NCBI GenBank assembly: GCA_034435635.1
Contig: DAOTWY010000059.1
Span: 1 to 64,000 of the forward strand
Reading direction: 5' to 3'
Length of the DNA stretch: 64,000 nt
From: DAOTWY01 sp003696565
GTDB lineage: Bacteria > Chloroflexota > Anaerolineae > Aggregatilineales > Phototrophicaceae
Positions 7,401 to 15,467 of the stretch are shown piece by piece; positions within the stretch are counted from its first letter, which is position 1, and each line of letters opens with the position of its first letter. The position numbers were made by a program, and so were the translations under genes. Below the pieces are notes generated by a model. The model was not told the DNA's origin and ran no database searches. It worked only from the letters and a program-made list of their open reading frames with translations.

Positions 7401-10335
7401 CGGCGATAACGGCAAAGCGCAGTATACCTTCGTACCACCCACTGGCGGAATCTATGCTATTCGAATAACGTCACGCGATTCCAATGGAAACGAAATCCGT
7501 GCCTCCACAACCATGTGGGTCAGCGGTCAGCAATATGTTAATTGGCGGCAGCAAAACAGTAACCGCATCGACCTCATCGCTGACCGTACTGATTATAATA
7601 TCGGTGATACAGCCGAAATTTTGATTGCCTCTCCGTTCCAAGGGACGGCTCAAGCACTCATCACTGTTGAGCGTGGCGGTGTGCTACAGGTGGAGCGAGT
7701 GACCATGGATACCAATTCATATGTCTATCGTCTGCCTATCACAGAGGAATTTGCGCCCAATGTGTTTGTCAGCGTGTTGATTATCAAAGGGGTGGATGAA
7801 ACAAACCCTGTTGCCGCGTTCCGCATGGGGATGATTCGCCTGTCAGTAGAAACCTCTCAGAAAGAGATTTTGTTTGATATCGCAACGGATGCTGACCAAG
7901 CTGGACCCGGTGACACGGTTACCTATACCATCCGCACTATGAACTATGCCGGTGAGCCGATCCAAGCCGAAGTTGGAGTAGGCTTAACCGATCTCGCTTC
8001 ACTTTCCATTGCAGAACCAAATTCACGTCCAATCTTAGACTATTTCTATGATTTGCAGCCGCTTGGTGTCAGGACTGCTACACCCCTGACCATCAACACC
8101 GATCAGCTCACTCAAACCGTTTTGGATACAATCAAAGGCGGTGGCGGCGGTTTTGGTGAAGGCGGCATTTTTGATATTCGTGAGGATTTTGTTGATACCG
8201 CATATTGGAATGCCGAACTTGTCACTGATGAAAACGGATATGCCACATTTGATGTTACCCTGCCGGATAACCTCACCACTTGGCGTTTGGATGCACGGGC
8301 GGTCACAATGGGAGATGACGGCTTAACACTCGTTGGGCAGCAAACGTTTGATCTGCTTAGCACCAAACCTCTGCTGATCCGTCCGGTAACGCCGCGCTTC
8401 TTCATCGTTGGCGATCAAGTGCAGTTAGCTGCTGTGGTAAATAACAATACCGATAGCACACAATCAATTGAAATTGCCCTGGAAGGCACTGGTTTTACCT
8501 TTGGAGAAAATCCACCTATCCAGACCTTTGTTGTTGAAGCAGGTGCCCGTGTACGTGCAGTATGGGATGTCACGATTGATAATGTTGAATTTGTTGATCT
8601 CACATTCTTTACTCGTTCACAAGATGACCTTTTCACAGATGCCAGCAAGCCAGCTTTAGGGCAGGGTGATGACCGCTTATTGCCGGTTTATCGCTATGAA
8701 GCACCCGAAATTGTTGGCACTGGTGGAACACTACGCGATGCAGACACCCGCACCGAAGCCATCCTCGTACCAGAATTTGTAACTCAAGGTGAATTAACCC
8801 TGACGATTGAACCATCTCTTGCGGCGACTTCTATCCAGGCGTTGGATTACCTAAAGAATTGCGGTTGTAATCATGCAGAAGCGATTATCAGCCGTCTGTT
8901 GCCCAATGTTATAACCTTGCAGGCTCTTACTCGCTTGGGTGTTTCTGACCCCGAACTAGAGGCTTCACTCATCAGTGGGGTGGAATATGCTGTGCAACAA
9001 CTTTATGCCTATCAAAAGGTGGATGGCGGCTGGGGATGGTATGTACAAGATCACAGTAATCCACTCGTAACAGCCTATGCCCTTATTGGCTTACATACTG
9101 CGCGCGAAAACGGATTTGCGGTTTCGGATACTGTTATCCATAACGCACAAACCTATCTCCAAGGTGAGTTAATCACTCCTGGATTAAATGTAGAAACATG
9201 GCGGTTAAATCGCCAAGCATTCATTCTGTATGCCTTGGCATATTCTGGTCAGCCAGATATCGCCCGTACGACCACACTGTTCGATAGTCGTGAGCGGCTA
9301 GATACATATGCAAAAGCTTTCTTGCTTCTCACATTTGATATAATCGGCAACAATGAAGACCGTATCAACACTTTAATAACTGACCTCCGTGATCAAGCTA
9401 TTGTTAGTGCCAATGGTACTCACTGGGAAGACCCGCGTGATTACTGGAACTGGAATACCAATACCCGCACAACAGCATTGGTCTTACAGGCGTTGGTTAA
9501 AGTTCGCCCAGATAGCGATCTGATCCCCAATATCGTCCGCTGGTTGATGGTTGCCCGCAGTGCAGATGCCTGGGAAACCACACAAGAAACCGCTTGGGTC
9601 GTTATGGCACTAACCGAATGGATGGTTACATCCAATGAGTTGAACGCTGATTACACTTATGAAGTTGGTTTAAATGATGCACCGATTTTAACAGGGGCGG
9701 TCACGCCACAGAATGTAACACAATCACAACAGCTTATGCTTGATGTCGCATTGTTATTGCGAGACCAAGCGAATCAACTCACAATTGAGCGTGGCGCAGG
9801 TCAGGGTAATCTCTATTACACAGCCTATCTGCGAACTTTCCTCCCTGTGCCAGAAATCGAAGCACTGAATCGAGGTATCATTGTGCAGCGGCATTACACC
9901 TTGATTGATGACCCAGATCGAACCCCCATCACACAAGCCCGTATTGGGGATGTTGTACAAGTTCACCTGACGATCATCGTTCCCAATGATTTGCACTATG
10001 TTGTGATCGAAGACCCCATCCCTGCTGGTGCGGATGCCATCAACCCAGGTCTTTCTACCAGTCAACAGATCGGTACGCGCCCGGGTCTGGACACCAACGA
10101 TCCCCTTAGTCGAGGCTGGGGCTGGTGGTGGTTTAGCAACATCGAATTCCGTGATGAAAAGGTGGTTTTAAGCAGCACTTACTTGCCGGCTGGGGCGTAT
10201 GAATATGTTTATACCATTCGCCCAGGGTTAGAGGGTGTCTATAATGTTATTCCGCCCACCGGACGTGAATTTTACTTCCCGGATGTTTTTGGGCGCGGGG
10301 ATGGCATGGCGTTTACCATCCTACCTGCGGAATAA
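4435..10335 (+). CDS. Bacterial alpha-2-macroglobulin family protein with degenerate thioester site
   Basis: 1966 residues, exported: signal peptide at residues 1-20. Order of domains: three Ig-like Big_5 domains (about 22-125, 128-236, 238-340), a first macroglobulin region, an SH3b-like insert (about 435-521, with the G-D-T-A-V-V start and W-W-x-V-R...AWV end), an MG-domain array starting around 560 and running on past 900, the A2M core (LPDNLTTWRL.A around 1280-1300), the alpha/alpha toroid (GGWGWY, 1530s) and a C-terminal receptor-like domain. In this family the toroid carries a reactive Cys-x-E/x-Gln thioester that traps proteases. Here the aligned stretch reads CGCNHAEA (Cys1476, Cys1478) with no Gln at +3, so the thioester is apparently lost. 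AAAAGGA precedes the ATG by 6 nt. No penicillin-binding protein 1C neighbour, unlike many Gram-negative loci. Likely surface or periplasm-equivalent protease inhibitor or structural protein. Confidence 0.9.
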   Translation: MRRLIGLFFVFIVIIGGNFAQTDEFRVTEVLPSPNSQYISTDSLITVIFNRPVIPLGTVADLQNAPDPLIIDPPIQGEGEWINTSIYTFKPLPAWGGNTTYTVTVPAGFAAVDGSTLAQDFTWQFTTEKPYVLEIYPLDASADVPLDDSLYIAFTAPIDQSSFEANFVLRPVGSSEAIPGEFEWNDAGDAVTFLPDDLLQIDTRYEVGFPPDSVYDAVGISTLDALFWQFSTVPYPAIISTYPRDGEDDVQLYGSISLQFASPMDQETLEDKITIDPEPWIDPEFYYYTWDDSLQITFPIEPSTDYTISIAPGMADIYGNIIDEPFSFSFTTAPYAPDVNLSVPGSVGFYNATREQTQVFVSHLNVSELNLTLYNIPTRTFRSIALSDDSYYRMNTYDPEPSSIIRNWTIESVAPLNARRYELLNLGEGVGVEGAVCAGALPSRFGVGDTAVVISDPDPVRARLEPVTGEIIDLLYRDYALPVIGGPECSEGITWWQVRLRDGNPAWVAEGFDGEYVLDLRTPAQSTPVIVQQENGEALTPGVYFLKVTSPETNARGYSPQRHFMVVANANLVMKMTNEALLVWALDVQTGLPLANVPIDIYGRGLDPIASGVTDEEGLARIDIPRITNYAPRLALLHTDEYFGMGISTWSNGIEGWDFNVPYQFLPDQYSVYIYTDRPLYRPDQPVHFRGVVRVKDDVTYTLPDMETVPVQIYDDDGELIYSRDLPLTPYGTFSDTFELAEDAGLGYYRIQVELPSDYEWGNEGGSVSFGVAEYRLPEFQVEVTPQTDQVIQGETITVAVDSTYFFGGKVSNAVVEYNVVADPYFFRYDGPGYYDFIDYSPDAGPSEYYGSESGLIASGEGITDSRGTFLIEIPANLQDSTQSMTFTIEATVRDESDQVVAGRTGVVVHQGEFYIGVRPERYVGVAQQESMLEFIAVDWESQPIAEQTIDVEIFERRWSSVQEEDASGRTVWTWEVEDIPVESTQVTTGDNGKAQYTFVPPTGGIYAIRITSRDSNGNEIRASTTMWVSGQQYVNWRQQNSNRIDLIADRTDYNIGDTAEILIASPFQGTAQALITVERGGVLQVERVTMDTNSYVYRLPITEEFAPNVFVSVLIIKGVDETNPVAAFRMGMIRLSVETSQKEILFDIATDADQAGPGDTVTYTIRTMNYAGEPIQAEVGVGLTDLASLSIAEPNSRPILDYFYDLQPLGVRTATPLTINTDQLTQTVLDTIKGGGGGFGEGGIFDIREDFVDTAYWNAELVTDENGYATFDVTLPDNLTTWRLDARAVTMGDDGLTLVGQQTFDLLSTKPLLIRPVTPRFFIVGDQVQLAAVVNNNTDSTQSIEIALEGTGFTFGENPPIQTFVVEAGARVRAVWDVTIDNVEFVDLTFFTRSQDDLFTDASKPALGQGDDRLLPVYRYEAPEIVGTGGTLRDADTRTEAILVPEFVTQGELTLTIEPSLAATSIQALDYLKNCGCNHAEAIISRLLPNVITLQALTRLGVSDPELEASLISGVEYAVQQLYAYQKVDGGWGWYVQDHSNPLVTAYALIGLHTARENGFAVSDTVIHNAQTYLQGELITPGLNVETWRLNRQAFILYALAYSGQPDIARTTTLFDSRERLDTYAKAFLLLTFDIIGNNEDRINTLITDLRDQAIVSANGTHWEDPRDYWNWNTNTRTTALVLQALVKVRPDSDLIPNIVRWLMVARSADAWETTQETAWVVMALTEWMVTSNELNADYTYEVGLNDAPILTGAVTPQNVTQSQQLMLDVALLLRDQANQLTIERGAGQGNLYYTAYLRTFLPVPEIEALNRGIIVQRHYTLIDDPDRTPITQARIGDVVQVHLTIIVPNDLHYVVIEDPIPAGADAINPGLSTSQQIGTRPGLDTNDPLSRGWGWWWFSNIEFRDEKVVLSSTYLPAGAYEYVYTIRPGLEGVYNVIPPTGREFYFPDVFGRGDGMAFTILPAE

Positions 10336-10383
10336 CGACATCAAATTAAATGGATGACTGAAAGATTGTTGTGTGGTTAATCT

Positions 10384-10468
10384 CCCCCCATCAATCGGGT
10401 ATTTCTACAGGCGGATTGTTCAAACTTAGCCCTATTGATGGGGGGGATACCATTGCCGGGGGGTATCC
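10384..10468. repeat. Overlapping inverted repeats in the A2M-TPR intergenic region
   Basis: A perfect 12-bp inverted repeat (10384-10395 with 10434-10445; C6 against G6 tract plus ATCAAT/ATTGAT) encloses a 38-nt loop. A second, 7-bp repeat (10445-10451 with 10462-10468) shares two bases with its right arm, so the two stems compete. No U-tract follows. The 261-nt gap 10336-10596 holds nothing else clear. It may be a weak terminator or mRNA stabilising structure for the A2M gene. Confidence 0.4.
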
Positions 10469-10596
10469 CTCGGCACCTTGATAACGCCACCTCCACCATC
10501 CTTGCATTTTCTGAACAACGCAAATGATAAAATCTATGTTATCCTAAAAAAGTCTTTAAATTAAAGCGAACTATCAATAGCTAGAAACATCAAATA

Positions 10597-10998
10597 ATGA
10601 CAGATCTAAATTCAGTACGTGCAGCCATTCGCGCTGGCGACAAAGCAAAAGCGCGTCAATTGCTTAAACCAATTCTTAAAGATACTCCTACCGCAGATGC
10701 CTGGACGTTGGCGGCGATGGCTGTTGATGATGATCAACAAGCAATTACATGCCTCAAACGCGCTTTAGCGTTAGATGAATGGCATACCGCTGCTAATCGG
10801 ATGCTTTCTCAACTACAACAAGTTGATACCTCCCGCATTCAAAAAACTGAACAACCTAATATCCAACCGCTGCAAGATGACCTCGCAGAATCACAACGCA
10901 AAATTCGTAACCGCTTTATTTTGGTGATGGGATTTGTCGCACTGGTGATGCTCATAGTGATTGTTTTGAGTCTAATTGGGTTTATGCCTACCAGCTAA
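10597..10998 (+). CDS. Small TPR-like tail-anchored protein
   Basis: 133 residues. The N-terminal two thirds consist of TPR-type helix pairs (IRAGDKAKARQLLKP, AWTLAAMAVDD, ALALDEWHTAAN), about two repeats. A single membrane segment lies at about residues 108-130, with a very short tail, so the TPR part probably faces the cytoplasm. No enzymatic motif. The start lacks a clear Shine-Dalgarno sequence. It converges on the hydrolase pair with only 18 nt between stops. It is probably a membrane-tethered protein-interaction adaptor; partner unknown. Confidence 0.65.
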   Translation: MTDLNSVRAAIRAGDKAKARQLLKPILKDTPTADAWTLAAMAVDDDQQAITCLKRALALDEWHTAANRMLSQLQQVDTSRIQKTEQPNIQPLQDDLAESQRKIRNRFILVMGFVALVMLIVIVLSLIGFMPTS

Positions 10999-11016
10999 GC
11001 TACCGCTGCCAAGCAT

Positions 11017-11865
11017 TTAGAGCCAATCTATCAATACTTTGTTGACCGGCTCTGCTGCTTCATGTTGCACCCAATGAGAGGCATGATCAATCATGATCAA
11101 CTTTCCATCATCACATAATCGGATGCTATCCTCTGCCAAGCTAAAATCAAATGCCCAGTCTCGTTTACCCCAAATTAGCAATACAGGCACATGAATTTGG
11201 GGGCTATTCAGACTTTGTGGGCGATGTTGACGTACAGCGCGATACCAGTTCAGCATGGCAGTAATCGCACCTGGTTGTGACCAAGCTACTTTATATTGTT
11301 CAATATCCTCAGGAGTGAACGCTGGGTTATCTTTACCAAATGCCCATCTAGCTAATAGGCTTCCTTTGCCTAACTTTAGCGCAAATTCTGCCAATCCTTT
11401 CAACTGAAAAAATGCCATATACAGGCTTTTCCGGCGTTGCTTGGGGTTAGTCTTTAGCGCACGGCTAAACGCAGCATGATGTGGAATGTTTAACACTGCC
11501 AGCTTTGCGATTCGCTCTGGGTTACGATTCGCTAGCCACCATGCCACTGCGCCGCCCCAATCGTGCGCAACAATACGGGCTTGTTCTATACCAATAGCAT
11601 CCATCAAACCGATGATGTCATCTGCCAGGATATCCATGTTATAGGCTGCAACATCTTTAGGCTTATCACTCAGGTTATAACCACGCTGATCTGGCATATA
11701 CAACCGGAAACCTGCTTGCACCAATGGCTCAATCTGATTGCGCCAGCTATACCAAAACTCAGGAAAGCCATGCAACAGAATCACAGGTATACCAGTTGGA
11801 TCACCTGCCTGAACAACATGCAAATTGATCCCGTTGACTGGGATGGTTGTATGCTCTAACCTCAT
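11017..11865 (-). CDS. Alpha/beta hydrolase, epoxide hydrolase-like (copy 1)
   Basis: 282 residues. Oxyanion motif HGFPE (about 32-36), DQRGYN, nucleophile Asp in the HDWGG elbow (about 103), acid Asp in WGKRDWAF and base His in ASHWVQHE near the C-terminus. An Asp nucleophile and the HGFP oxyanion hole are typical of epoxide hydrolases and haloalkane dehalogenases rather than serine esterases. The WY in the first motif region and cap-domain Trp/Tyr residues favour epoxide hydrolase; substrate unknown. The start ATG overlaps the stop of the upstream paralogue as ATGA (4 nt), so the two are translationally coupled and arose by tandem duplication. Confidence 0.82.
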   Translation of the reverse strand: MRLEHTTIPVNGINLHVVQAGDPTGIPVILLHGFPEFWYSWRNQIEPLVQAGFRLYMPDQRGYNLSDKPKDVAAYNMDILADDIIGLMDAIGIEQARIVAHDWGGAVAWWLANRNPERIAKLAVLNIPHHAAFSRALKTNPKQRRKSLYMAFFQLKGLAEFALKLGKGSLLARWAFGKDNPAFTPEDIEQYKVAWSQPGAITAMLNWYRAVRQHRPQSLNSPQIHVPVLLIWGKRDWAFDFSLAEDSIRLCDDGKLIMIDHASHWVQHEAAEPVNKVLIDWL

Positions 11866-12719
11866 ACGAAATACATCCCTAATAGTTGGCTTACGCGCTC
11901 TTTTTCATCATGTTGCACCCAATGGGTGGCTTTTTCCATGATTACCAATTCCCCATTATCCAATAGATCGTAACTAGGTTCTACCAAGTCAAAACTGAGC
12001 GCGACATCTTTTTTACCCCAAATAATCATGGTTGGTACACTCACGCGCCAATTTTTAGGGGCTTTGGGTGGATACCGTAAATATGCACGATACCAATTCA
12101 ACATAGATTTCATTGCGTTGGGCTGTGCCCATGCTTGCCGATATTGCTGCATGTCCTCGTCTGTGAAGCTGCCTTTGTTAGCAGTCATTTGGATAAAGCG
12201 TGCAAAGATGCGACTATCAGCAAAGCGTAGGGTTCTTTCCGGTATAAAAGGCAACTGAAACCAGCCAGCATACCAGCTTTTGACTAACTGCTTGATGTTG
12301 CTGCGGAGTTGACGCTGAAACACACGGGGGTGCGGCACATTCATAATAACGAGCTTTTCGATCAAGTCAGGATGGCGTAAAGCCAACCACCAGGCAACCA
12401 TTGCACCCCAATCATGCCCAGCAATGAACGCTTTATCATGCCCGGTTGAGTTGATTAATCCAACAACATCCATTACCAACTCATCAATGCGATAATCTGA
12501 AAGGTCTTTGGGCTTATCACTTAGGTTATAACCGCGCTGGTCTGGTACCCAAACTCGTAAACCTTTCCATGCTAAATGATCAATTTGATGTCGCCAACCA
12601 TACCAAAATTCTGGGAAGCCATGTAATAGAATGACTGGCTTCCCATCAGTTGGTCCAGCTTGAATCACGTTTAATGCAACACCATTAGTGCGTATAATCT
12701 TTTGTTCGTACTGAGTCAT
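11862..12719 (-). CDS. Alpha/beta hydrolase, epoxide hydrolase-like (copy 2)
   Basis: 285 residues, clear paralogue of the downstream gene with the same motif series: HGFPEFWYGW, DQRGYN, GHDWGA elbow with Asp nucleophile, WGKKDVAL acid region and THWVQHD base. First gene of a two-gene operon; a TATAAT box lies 29-34 nt upstream of its ATG on the minus strand. The divergence between the two copies is largest in the cap domain, which suggests different substrates. No oxidoreductase or catabolic gene is adjacent to point to a pathway. Confidence 0.82.
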   Translation of the reverse strand: MTQYEQKIIRTNGVALNVIQAGPTDGKPVILLHGFPEFWYGWRHQIDHLAWKGLRVWVPDQRGYNLSDKPKDLSDYRIDELVMDVVGLINSTGHDKAFIAGHDWGAMVAWWLALRHPDLIEKLVIMNVPHPRVFQRQLRSNIKQLVKSWYAGWFQLPFIPERTLRFADSRIFARFIQMTANKGSFTDEDMQQYRQAWAQPNAMKSMLNWYRAYLRYPPKAPKNWRVSVPTMIIWGKKDVALSFDLVEPSYDLLDNGELVIMEKATHWVQHDEKERVSQLLGMYFV

Positions 12720-12747
12720 GTGCTTTCACTTTCACTAACTGACACAG

Positions 12748-12753
12748 ATTATA
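12748..12753 (-). promoter_or_regulatory. -10 box of the hydrolase pair
   Basis: TATAAT on the minus strand in the short gap between the zinc-ribbon gene and the hydrolase ATG. No good -35 is seen, since that position lies inside the upstream coding sequence. Confidence 0.4.
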
Positions 12754-12769
12754 ACGCGCTGTTTATATT

Positions 12770-14311
12770 TTATCCGCTAGATGCTGATTCTAATGATCCA
12801 CAATCTGCTCTACCTGTGACGCTATTGACCTGAATGGTAAAGACAGCCTCGATATTTGTACTTTGCCATAAATCAAAATCGATCTCACACTCATAAGTGG
12901 AATCACCATCACCAGCCAGGATTAAGACATAGCTTTCATCACGTTGCCCTTCACGTTCACAACCAAGCCGTTCACCGGTACAAGCGAGATTTACTTGGGG
13001 CCAAACTACTGTGTCATCTTTTGTCCCTTCTTCCCGTAGTGTACGGTCATCAAGCCACCGGTTGATTGTGTAATAACAAACATCGCCATAAACTGGCTCA
13101 TTTTCATAAACTGGGTTACACACACGTTCCTCACGGAATGTGCCATCTCCTTGGTCAACCTGACGAACACGGCAGTCTTCACCGACTTGCACTCGCCTGG
13201 TATCGACTTGTTCGCGCCGGCGGTCTACACTATATGCACCAGCTGGCATATTTTCACATCGTGTATTCTCATTAACCGCACGTAATTGTTGAATCTCAAT
13301 TGTGCGTTCCCATTCAAAACCTGTAACATAAACCGAACGTTCTTCTTTAGCGAAGAACAATACATAAATAAGAAAGAAACAAAGCCCCAAAAGGGCAAGC
13401 CCCCCGCCCATAACCATCCAACGCGGCAAGCCACCTTTTTTAGAAGCTTCCGGTTGGATGCGCCCAGCTTCTGCATCATATTCACGATGAATACGGGCTT
13501 GCAGGTCTTCTGTTTGGAATTTTTCACTTTCGTGCTTTTCACGTGCTGATTGGACTTTAACAGCTTGGGCTGCATCCAATGGTGAACCGCAGCGCGTACA
13601 GTAGGTGGAATCGCCACTGTTTAATGTACTGCACGCCGGACATTCAACATCTGTCCCCACAAACTTGTGATCTTGCACAGCCACTTTTTCATCATCTGAC
13701 GGGAAATATCGCCAAGACGGGTCTTGCGCTGCGCCACATACCGGGCAAAATTTCTGCGATTTACCGAGTAATTTCTTCGTTCCACAAAAGCGACAGTCCC
13801 ATAACATCTCATAAACTGGTTCACTAGGTGTAGCGTTTTTGTTAGTGGGGGAGGTGGGCTGTGGTGTGGAAAGGGCACGTACATAATCAATAAGTTGTTG
13901 TGTAAAATCAATCGGCGTGTTGATTGTTTGACCTGTTTCTTTATGAACGATATCTACAACGGCTGCCCATTCTTCAGGCTTGATGTTGGCAGGTGGGTGT
14001 GTTGGGATATTTCCTGTGGATATTTGATTAATTAACTGACTGATACCAGGCTGATTATGGGGGGATTGAAAGACCCTTAGATAATTACGCCATGTTTGTG
14101 CTAATGGGTTTTCCGGGTATAGCGTGATGAATTGATTAATAAACTGTCGCCATGTATCGTTACGTGGGGCAAGGGCTGTAAATGTGGTCATGGCGACCTC
14201 ATCTTGGCTACCAGAAATGACAGCTTGCTGGGCTTCCATTAAAACTTGCATGCGAGTAGCTTGATCCCAGTTGGTGATGCTCAAAATATGTTGAATAAGT
14301 TGTGTGTTCAT
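12770..14311 (-). CDS. Membrane protein with two cytoplasmic zinc-ribbon modules
   Basis: 513 residues from the preferred ATG at 14311, which has GGAGAAG about 6 nt upstream; an in-frame ATG nine codons earlier (14338) lacks one. N-terminal helical region (about 1-150), then zinc ribbons CRFCGTKK...FCPVCG (about 170-195) and CPACSTLN...YCTRCG (about 225-245), a charged linker, one membrane helix (about 300-325), and a C-terminal domain of about 185 residues on the far side rich in Cys, Arg and Asp (ENTRCENMP, GEDCRV, CTGERLGC), probably disulfide-bonded. Not recognised as a characterised family; the layout suggests a sensor or scaffold linking an extracytoplasmic domain to cytoplasmic zinc ribbons. 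Confidence 0.7.
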   Translation of the reverse strand: MNTQLIQHILSITNWDQATRMQVLMEAQQAVISGSQDEVAMTTFTALAPRNDTWRQFINQFITLYPENPLAQTWRNYLRVFQSPHNQPGISQLINQISTGNIPTHPPANIKPEEWAAVVDIVHKETGQTINTPIDFTQQLIDYVRALSTPQPTSPTNKNATPSEPVYEMLWDCRFCGTKKLLGKSQKFCPVCGAAQDPSWRYFPSDDEKVAVQDHKFVGTDVECPACSTLNSGDSTYCTRCGSPLDAAQAVKVQSAREKHESEKFQTEDLQARIHREYDAEAGRIQPEASKKGGLPRWMVMGGGLALLGLCFFLIYVLFFAKEERSVYVTGFEWERTIEIQQLRAVNENTRCENMPAGAYSVDRRREQVDTRRVQVGEDCRVRQVDQGDGTFREERVCNPVYENEPVYGDVCYYTINRWLDDRTLREEGTKDDTVVWPQVNLACTGERLGCEREGQRDESYVLILAGDGDSTYECEIDFDLWQSTNIEAVFTIQVNSVTGRADCGSLESASSG

Positions 14312-14346
14312 GTGTACTTCTCCAAGTGCTAAATCCACTTGAAATC

Positions 14347-14355
14347 AGTATAGCA
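14347..14355 (-). promoter_or_regulatory. Extended -10 promoter of the zinc-ribbon gene
   Basis: Minus-strand TGCTATACT, identical to the extended -10 of the nuo promoter (16631-16639). It lies 36 nt upstream of ATG 14311, between this gene and the upstream FemAB gene stop. Confidence 0.5.
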
Positions 14356-14358
14356 TCA

Positions 14359-15402
14359 CTAACGATGTAAGACTCGTCTTAGGGTGTTATAAGCACGATA
14401 AAGCACAGGATAAGGCGCATAATCCCACGCCCCAATTGTGCGGATGGTTATTCCCCGAAAGCCCTGCTTGAATTGATACACACCCCACATAGAGTCAGAC
14501 TCATCAAACTGATTTGGTGCCCCCCACATATCATAAACCTGATAACCTTGTGACTTTGCCCATTTGATGGCTTCCCACTGAAGCAAATAGTTGGGCATAC
14601 GATGACGTTCTTCATTAGATGACGCGCCATAAAAATACCAGCACGTTTGACCAAAGTGGAACAAAATAACATGTGCAACCGGTTTGTTTTCAAACTCGGC
14701 AATTAATGCGTGTGCCAGTCCTTGCTGTATAAAGTCTCGCCATGCTTTTTCATAGTATTGAGGCGGACGAATCAAGAAGTTATCCCGTTCCCCAGTGATT
14801 TGGTATAGATTATATAAAGTCTCAAGATCATCTAAGGTCGCTGGACGGATTATAATTCCCTTTTTCTCTGCTGTACGGATTTTCCGGCGGGTGTTCTGAC
14901 TCATCCCCATCAGGATATCATCTTCCGGCTTTGTTAAATCAATCCGAATTGTATTGCGAAACTGCACCTGATCGTTTGAAAATTGCCACCCAGATGCTTG
15001 TAGTAGATCACGAAATGCCACTCCAGAAGGGGATGTGGTTTCATCATTTGTGTCTGGAATTCCTGTACCGATGACAACATCAGGATCAATCTTCAGCCAT
15101 AAGGCAAAGCGCGCCCGCTTTTTTAGTTCATGCAAGACGGTGCGCACTAGTTCAAGATTTTCATAACAAAGCGCGGGACCTTTGGGGATATACATCATTG
15201 TAACGGGTCCAATTCTACGTGTGAGAATAGATGCCATCGCTACCGTAACGCCCCCTTCTTTGAACATCAACCTGGTTGGAAGCCAACCTGTTGTCTCGCG
15301 CTTGAATTCGCCCCATTCCCAGGTTTGCAGCACGTGGGAATAGGGTAGGGTTTTAAGTGTGTTGTTCCATACTTCTTGATCGTGAATTGTCTCGGTTATC
15401 AT
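14359..15402 (-). CDS. FemAB family aminoacyltransferase / GNAT-fold protein (copy 1)
   Basis: 347 residues made of two GNAT-like subdomains. Motifs typical of FemA/FemB/FemX: HVLQTWEWGEFK near the N-terminus, IPKGPAL, the basic SQNTRRKIRTAEKKG helix, YFYGASS, LLQWEAIKWAKSQGY, YDMWGAP and a final GVYQFKQGFRG. FemAB enzymes transfer an amino acid from aminoacyl-tRNA to the side chain of the peptidoglycan precursor, building interpeptide bridges. A FemX-like role in cell wall branching is likely but the amino acid cannot be read from sequence. Paralogue of the adjacent gene; 65 nt separate them. Confidence 0.85.
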   Translation of the reverse strand: MITETIHDQEVWNNTLKTLPYSHVLQTWEWGEFKRETTGWLPTRLMFKEGGVTVAMASILTRRIGPVTMMYIPKGPALCYENLELVRTVLHELKKRARFALWLKIDPDVVIGTGIPDTNDETTSPSGVAFRDLLQASGWQFSNDQVQFRNTIRIDLTKPEDDILMGMSQNTRRKIRTAEKKGIIIRPATLDDLETLYNLYQITGERDNFLIRPPQYYEKAWRDFIQQGLAHALIAEFENKPVAHVILFHFGQTCWYFYGASSNEERHRMPNYLLQWEAIKWAKSQGYQVYDMWGAPNQFDESDSMWGVYQFKQGFRGITIRTIGAWDYAPYPVLYRAYNTLRRVLHR

Positions 15403-15467
15403 ATATAGCTTTTATCCCGTTTTTCGTGTTAATCGATAGGTAACAACTTGCACCCACCTGATAGTTA

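Noticed and set aside
4435..10335. Many overlapping ORFs on both strands inside the alpha-2-macroglobulin gene
   Set aside because: No domain, no ribosome binding site and no codon pattern of their own; they shadow one long intact frame with clear domains.
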